A stretch of 64,000 bases of DNA from Plantactinospora soyae. GTDB taxonomy: Bacteria > Actinomycetota > Actinomycetes > Mycobacteriales > Micromonosporaceae. Position 1 is the first letter of the stretch. Each line of letters starts with the position of its first letter. Location of the stretch: positions 3,100,001 through 3,164,000 of the forward strand of contig NZ_JADBEB010000001.1 in NCBI RefSeq assembly GCF_014874095.1, given 5' to 3'. Positions 60,829 to 64,000 of this stretch are shown in pieces. The notes beneath the pieces are model-generated. The model saw nothing but the letters and a program-made list of their open reading frames with translations, ran no database searches and was not told the DNA's origin. The translations under genes and the position numbers were made by a program.

Positions 60829-60853
60829 TCAGGCAATATTCAGGCGGGCTCAA
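60829..60853 (+). promoter_or_regulatory. TCAG direct repeats upstream of the protease gene
   Basis: TTCTCAGGCAATATTCAGG gives TCAG at 60829 and 60840 (11-bp spacing), with a weaker TCAA at 60850. It matches the repeat set before the response-regulator gene and is placed 36 bp before the protease start, overlapping the end of the kinase gene. Confidence 0.6.
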
Positions 60854-60888
60854 GGTAGGTCGCAGAGCGAGGGGGCAAGGTAGGGGAC

Positions 60889-62700
60889 ATGAGCGACTTC
60901 GAGACCGACCCGCAGCGGCGGCCGGCGAACGCCGACCGCGAGCTCTCGCACCCCACCGCTGGGCTGCCGCGCGACGACCGCGGGCAGTCCGATTCCGACG
61001 CCTTCGGGCACCGCCCCGCCGACTCGGCCACCCCCGGCACCGGTTCCGCTGACCCGGGTACGTCGGGCGCCGCCGACGCGGGTGATCGCCCCGAGCCGCC
61101 GACCGCCACGGTGACACCGGCCCCCGGCCAGCCGTACGGCGACCAGGCGTACGGATCGGCGCAGACCGCCGGGCAGCAGCCGTACGTCGGCGCGCCCGCC
61201 CCCGGGCAGCCGTACGGCGCACACGGCGCGGCACAGACCTCGGCCGCGCAGCCGTACAGCGCCGTACCCGCGTCCGCACAGCCGTACAGCGGCGTACCCG
61301 CCTCCGGTCAGCCGTACGCCGGTGCCCCCGCGCCGGGGCAGGCGTACAGCGCCGGTCCGTACGGGGCCACGCCGGCCTCGGGCCAGCCGTACGGCGCCGG
61401 GCCGTACGGGCCGGGGCAGGCGTCCGGTCAGCCGTACAGCCTGCCGTCGACCGGTACCGAGCCGGCGACCAGCCCGTGGCAGGCGCCGCACGGGGGTCAG
61501 CAGCCCCACCAGGGCTGGACGGGTCAGCCCGGCCAGCACAACCCGGGCGGGGGAGTGCCGCCGCACCTCGGCGGGCCGTCGGCGCCACCCTGGGCCGTAC
61601 CCGTCGGACCGCCGGCACCGGCATCGGGCGGCCGGTTCGGCAAGTTCGCGGCGATCGGTGCCGCGGCGCTGGCCCTGATGGTCGGCTCCGGCATCGCCGG
61701 TGGGGCCATCGCGCTGGCCCTCGACGACGGTCCGGCGGTGACGACGCGCAGCTACACCGCGGCACCGGTGATCAACCCCGCCGAGCTGCCGAAGATCGCC
61801 GCCCAGGTGGAGAACAGCGTCGTGTCGATCAGCACCAGCAGCGCCGAGGGATCCGGCGTGGTGATGAGCGCCGACGGCTTCATGCTGACCAACAACCACG
61901 TGGTGGCGAGCGCGGACGACGGGAAGGTCGAGGTGTTCTTCGCCGACGGCAAGAAGGCCGCCGCGAAGGTCATCGGTACCGATCCGAAGACCGACCTGGC
62001 CGTGGTGAAGGCCGACGGCGTCTCCGGACTCGCGGCCGCGAAGTTCGGCGACAGCGACGCGATGCAGGTCGGTGACCAGGTGCTGGCGCTCGGCAGCCCG
62101 CTCGGCCTGCAGGGCTCGGTGACCGCCGGCATCATCAGCGCCCGGGACCGCACGATCCAGGCCGGTGGCGGCCAGGAGGAGCAGCCGAACCCGTTCGGGC
62201 AGCCGCAGCAGCAACAGGGCGCCGCCAGCTCGATCTCCGGCCTGCTCCAGACCGACGCGCCGATCAACCCGGGCAACTCCGGCGGGGCACTGGTCAACAC
62301 CAAGGCCGAGGTGATCGGCATCAACACCGCGATCGCCACCGCCGGCCAGGGCACCGGCAACATCGGGGTCGGCTTCGCGATCCCGAGCAACAAGGCGATG
62401 GTGGTTGCCGAGGCGCTCCAGCGGGGCGAGAAGGTCAGTCACCCGTCGCTCGGGGTCCAGGTGACCGCCGCCGAGAGCGGGGGCGCGCTGATCGCCGCGG
62501 TCCAGCCGGACAGCCCGGCCGCCAAGGCCGGACTCCAGCAGGGCGACGTGGTCACCCAGTTCGGCGACAAGCGGATCAACGACTCCGACGATCTCGTCGG
62601 GGCCGTACAGGGCGGCAAGGTCGGTGACCAGGTGCAGGTGACGTACACCCGAAACGGAGCCGAAAAGTCGGCAACCGTGACGCTCGCCGAAACGTCGTAA
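60889..62700 (+). CDS. pepD: Membrane-anchored trypsin-like PDZ protease (PepD/HtrA)
   Basis: This 603-aa protein has a cytoplasmic N-terminal tail of ~250 residues rich in Gln, Pro, Tyr and Gly, including many QPY(G/S) repeats. One span follows (~252-278), then a trypsin-like domain with catalytic H337 (NNHVVAS), D369 (KTDLAVVKAD) and S464 (NPGNSGGALVN), and a C-terminal PDZ domain ending KSATVTLAETS. It degrades or senses misfolded envelope proteins. The gene order and TCAG repeats tie it to the adjacent two-component system. ATG 60889. Confidence 0.93.
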   Translation: MSDFETDPQRRPANADRELSHPTAGLPRDDRGQSDSDAFGHRPADSATPGTGSADPGTSGAADAGDRPEPPTATVTPAPGQPYGDQAYGSAQTAGQQPYVGAPAPGQPYGAHGAAQTSAAQPYSAVPASAQPYSGVPASGQPYAGAPAPGQAYSAGPYGATPASGQPYGAGPYGPGQASGQPYSLPSTGTEPATSPWQAPHGGQQPHQGWTGQPGQHNPGGGVPPHLGGPSAPPWAVPVGPPAPASGGRFGKFAAIGAAALALMVGSGIAGGAIALALDDGPAVTTRSYTAAPVINPAELPKIAAQVENSVVSISTSSAEGSGVVMSADGFMLTNNHVVASADDGKVEVFFADGKKAAAKVIGTDPKTDLAVVKADGVSGLAAAKFGDSDAMQVGDQVLALGSPLGLQGSVTAGIISARDRTIQAGGGQEEQPNPFGQPQQQQGAASSISGLLQTDAPINPGNSGGALVNTKAEVIGINTAIATAGQGTGNIGVGFAIPSNKAMVVAEALQRGEKVSHPSLGVQVTAAESGGALIAAVQPDSPAAKAGLQQGDVVTQFGDKRINDSDDLVGAVQGGKVGDQVQVTYTRNGAEKSATVTLAETS

Positions 62701-63000
62701 GGATAGGACGACCGCAGGCTTTCGGGTCGACCCTCCGGAAACGGTAGGTGGACCTCCTCCCCAGAGCGGCGGGCGACATGACCAAGGGGGTTGGTCAGGT
62801 CGCCCGCCGCTCCTCCTTTTCCCGGTTCCGCCACCCCTTCGAGACACCCGCTCCGGTCCCTCGATCCGCCAGCGGGGCTTCACCTGTTCCGGGTGAGCCC
62901 GGCTCACCCGGACCGGGGCGAATATCGGGGGTGCTCTGCAAGTGCGGGACCGGCCTCGACCGAGACCGGGGGACCGCGACGGACCTGGGGAGGGGCGGCG
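62701..63000. other. 300-bp gap holding the pepD terminator
   Basis: Besides the terminator at 62764-62812 I see no gene. The right end carries the ribosome site GGGGAGGGGCGGCG for the BON gene. Confidence 0.6.
62764..62812 (+). terminator. Strong terminator after pepD
   Basis: A 14-bp outer stem, GAGCGGCGGGCGAC / GTCGCCCGCCGCTC, with an inner GACC/GGTC stem is followed by CTCCTTTTCC. It is the clearest classical terminator in the window. Confidence 0.88.
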
Positions 63001-63678
63001 ATGAGTACCGCGACCATGGCTCGCAGCGATGCGGACATCCAGCGTGAGGTACTGGCCGAGCTGGCCTGGGACCCCCGGGTCCGGGCCAGCGAGATCGGCG
63101 TCTCGGTCAAGAGCGGCATCGGCACCCTCACCGGCTGGGTCGACAGCTACGCCAAGAAGTGGGCGGCGGAGCGCACCGCACACCGGATCCGGGGGATCCG
63201 GGCGGTCGCCAACGACATCGAGGTACGACTGCCCGGCGACGCCGAGCGCCACGACTCCGACATCGCGACGGCGGCGAGCCGGGCCCTGGAGTGGGACGAA
63301 TTCGTGCCGGTGGAGCAGATCGAGGTGACCGTCGCCAACGCCTGGCTGACGTTGCGGGGCGAGGTCGAGCGGGGCTACCAGAAACGCGCCGCCGAGCGGT
63401 CGGTCCGGCGGTTGACCGGGGTACGGGGCGTCACCAACCTGATCGCGGTCCGGCCGGTCGACGGGATCTCGGCCGAGGAGATCCAGCGTGACATCCGGAG
63501 CGCCCTGGCCCGGACGGTGAACGCCGACGTCGGGCTGATCGAGATCGACGTCGACGGGGAGACCGTGGTGCTCACCGGCGAGGTGCGGTCGTGGTTGGAC
63601 CGGGAGCAGGCCGAACGGGTGGCCTGGGCGGCTCCCGGGGTCGTCGACGTCGAGATCCGACTCACCCTGGCCACCTGA
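63001..63678 (+). CDS. Triple BON-domain protein
   Basis: This 225-aa protein has three tandem BON domains: ~12-76 (GVSVKSGIGTLTGWVDSYAK), ~83-150 (IEVTVANAWLTLRGEVERGY) and ~155-224 (IEIDVDGETVVLTGEVRSWL). There is no signal peptide or membrane span, so it is cytoplasmic or peripherally bound to membrane; BON domains bind phospholipids. It lies downstream of the pepD terminator with its own ribosome site. Role unknown. Confidence 0.87.
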   Translation: MSTATMARSDADIQREVLAELAWDPRVRASEIGVSVKSGIGTLTGWVDSYAKKWAAERTAHRIRGIRAVANDIEVRLPGDAERHDSDIATAASRALEWDEFVPVEQIEVTVANAWLTLRGEVERGYQKRAAERSVRRLTGVRGVTNLIAVRPVDGISAEEIQRDIRSALARTVNADVGLIEIDVDGETVVLTGEVRSWLDREQAERVAWAAPGVVDVEIRLTLAT

Positions 63679-63738
63679 TCCGTCGGGACCCGCGGCGCCA
63701 CACCATCCGAGCTGCCGGCCCCGAGGGAGGACCGCTGC

Positions 63739-64000
63739 GTGACGAAGAATCCGTCCGAAGGACCACTGCCGACCAGCCGACTGCGGATCGCGATGGTCGT
63801 GCCCCCGTGGTACGAACTGCCACCGCGCGGCTACGGCGGGCTGGAGCAGGTCTGCTCGGCGTTGGTGGACGCGCTCGCGGCCAAGGGACACGAGGTGACC
63901 CTCTTCGGCGCGGGTACGGGCACGGGCACGGCGGCGCACTTCGTCGGGACCGTACCGGAGTTGCAACACCACCGGCTCGGGCAGGCGCTGCCGGAGCTGG
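63739..64000 (+). CDS. GT4-family glycosyltransferase (3' end cut off)
   Basis: The visible ~87 residues start MTKNPSEGPLPTSRLRIAMV, then VPPWYELPPRGYGGLEQVCS and LAAKGHEVTLFGAG. That is the N-terminal acceptor half of GT-B glycosyltransferases, with the glycine-rich loop PRGYGGLE. GTG 63739 follows GAGGGAGGACC. The donor-binding domain lies beyond the window. It belongs to a different subgroup from the glycosyltransferase at 11959. Confidence 0.82.
   Translation, partial: MTKNPSEGPLPTSRLRIAMVVPPWYELPPRGYGGLEQVCSALVDALAAKGHEVTLFGAGTGTGTAAHFVGTVPELQHHRLGQALPEL

Noticed and set aside
60850-63972. A 1040-codon minus-strand reading over pepD and the BON gene
   Set aside because: Antisense shadow; the N-terminal QPYG repeats of pepD create long open frames on the other strand.

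Overview
The window is one continuous stretch of a very GC-rich actinobacterial chromosome. GTG starts, heavy use of NNC/NNG codons, WhiB proteins, SigR/RsrA, a mycobacterial-type Kgd and nickel superoxide dismutase fit Micromonosporaceae (Micromonospora, Plantactinospora or relatives). That placement is inferred from gene content and style, not from a marker gene. I see no rRNA, tRNA, CRISPR array, prophage, insertion sequence or biosynthetic gene cluster. The left edge cuts an nSTAND ATPase and the right edge cuts a glycosyltransferase.

Layout: (1) 1-6.9 kb is accessory: an nSTAND regulator, two secreted proteins, a PIN toxin/excisionase-type antitoxin pair, then ogt and a 2OG-Fe(II) oxygenase. 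(2) 6.9-11.7 kb holds glpK, an RsbW-like kinase, a MacS/MacR two-component pair and a DUF5709 protein. (3) 12-23 kb is a conserved core block: glycosyltransferase, DMT transporter, hisN, DUF2087 protein, rsgA, aroA, SRAP peptidase, whiB, hydrolase, sigR-rsrA, the ribosomal micro-gene bL37, a biotinyl/lipoyl carrier and a GNAT. From memory, much of it parallels the mycobacterial sigH-rshA-TB7.3-aroA-rsgA-whiB1-pdtaS neighbourhood. (4) 23-30 kb: a TetR/DHA2 efflux pair with twin operators, a TPR protein, a SIS isomerase and a PdtaS-like kinase. (5) 31.6-35.6 kb is assimilatory sulfate reduction: a cysteine-type leader peptide, sirA, a 53-aa zinc ribbon, cysH and a CbiX chelatase for siroheme. 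(6) 35.6-43.5 kb: whiB1/wblE, a lipid kinase, an orphan anti-sigma-like protein, sodN/sodX, malic enzyme, an oxidoreductase and a secreted beta-helix protein. (7) 43.6-54.6 kb: two paralogous lipoprotein hydrolases, an MMPL transporter, small proteins, kgd and an ABC exporter. (8) 54.9-64 kb is envelope biology: olsB-olsA (ornithine lipid), DUF4097-PadR, an MprA/MprB-like two-component system, a PepD/HtrA protease and a BON protein.

The genes form several working units. Redox and thiol stress is covered by SigR/RsrA, two WhiB proteins and NiSOD with its maturation protease. Sulfur assimilation looks attenuated by cysteine supply. Envelope stress is covered by the MprAB/PepD unit, where the same three-part TCAG direct repeat precedes both the regulator and the protease gene.

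The most informative non-coding signals are: the two-start sigR gene under a SigR-type promoter; the TCAG repeats; the Cys leader; three 33-bp repeats carrying the stop codons of both flanking convergent genes; a 15-bp triple repeat before a hydrolase; a 56-nt near-perfect hairpin at the 5' end of a membrane glycosyltransferase; and a long two-tier hairpin downstream of sodN.
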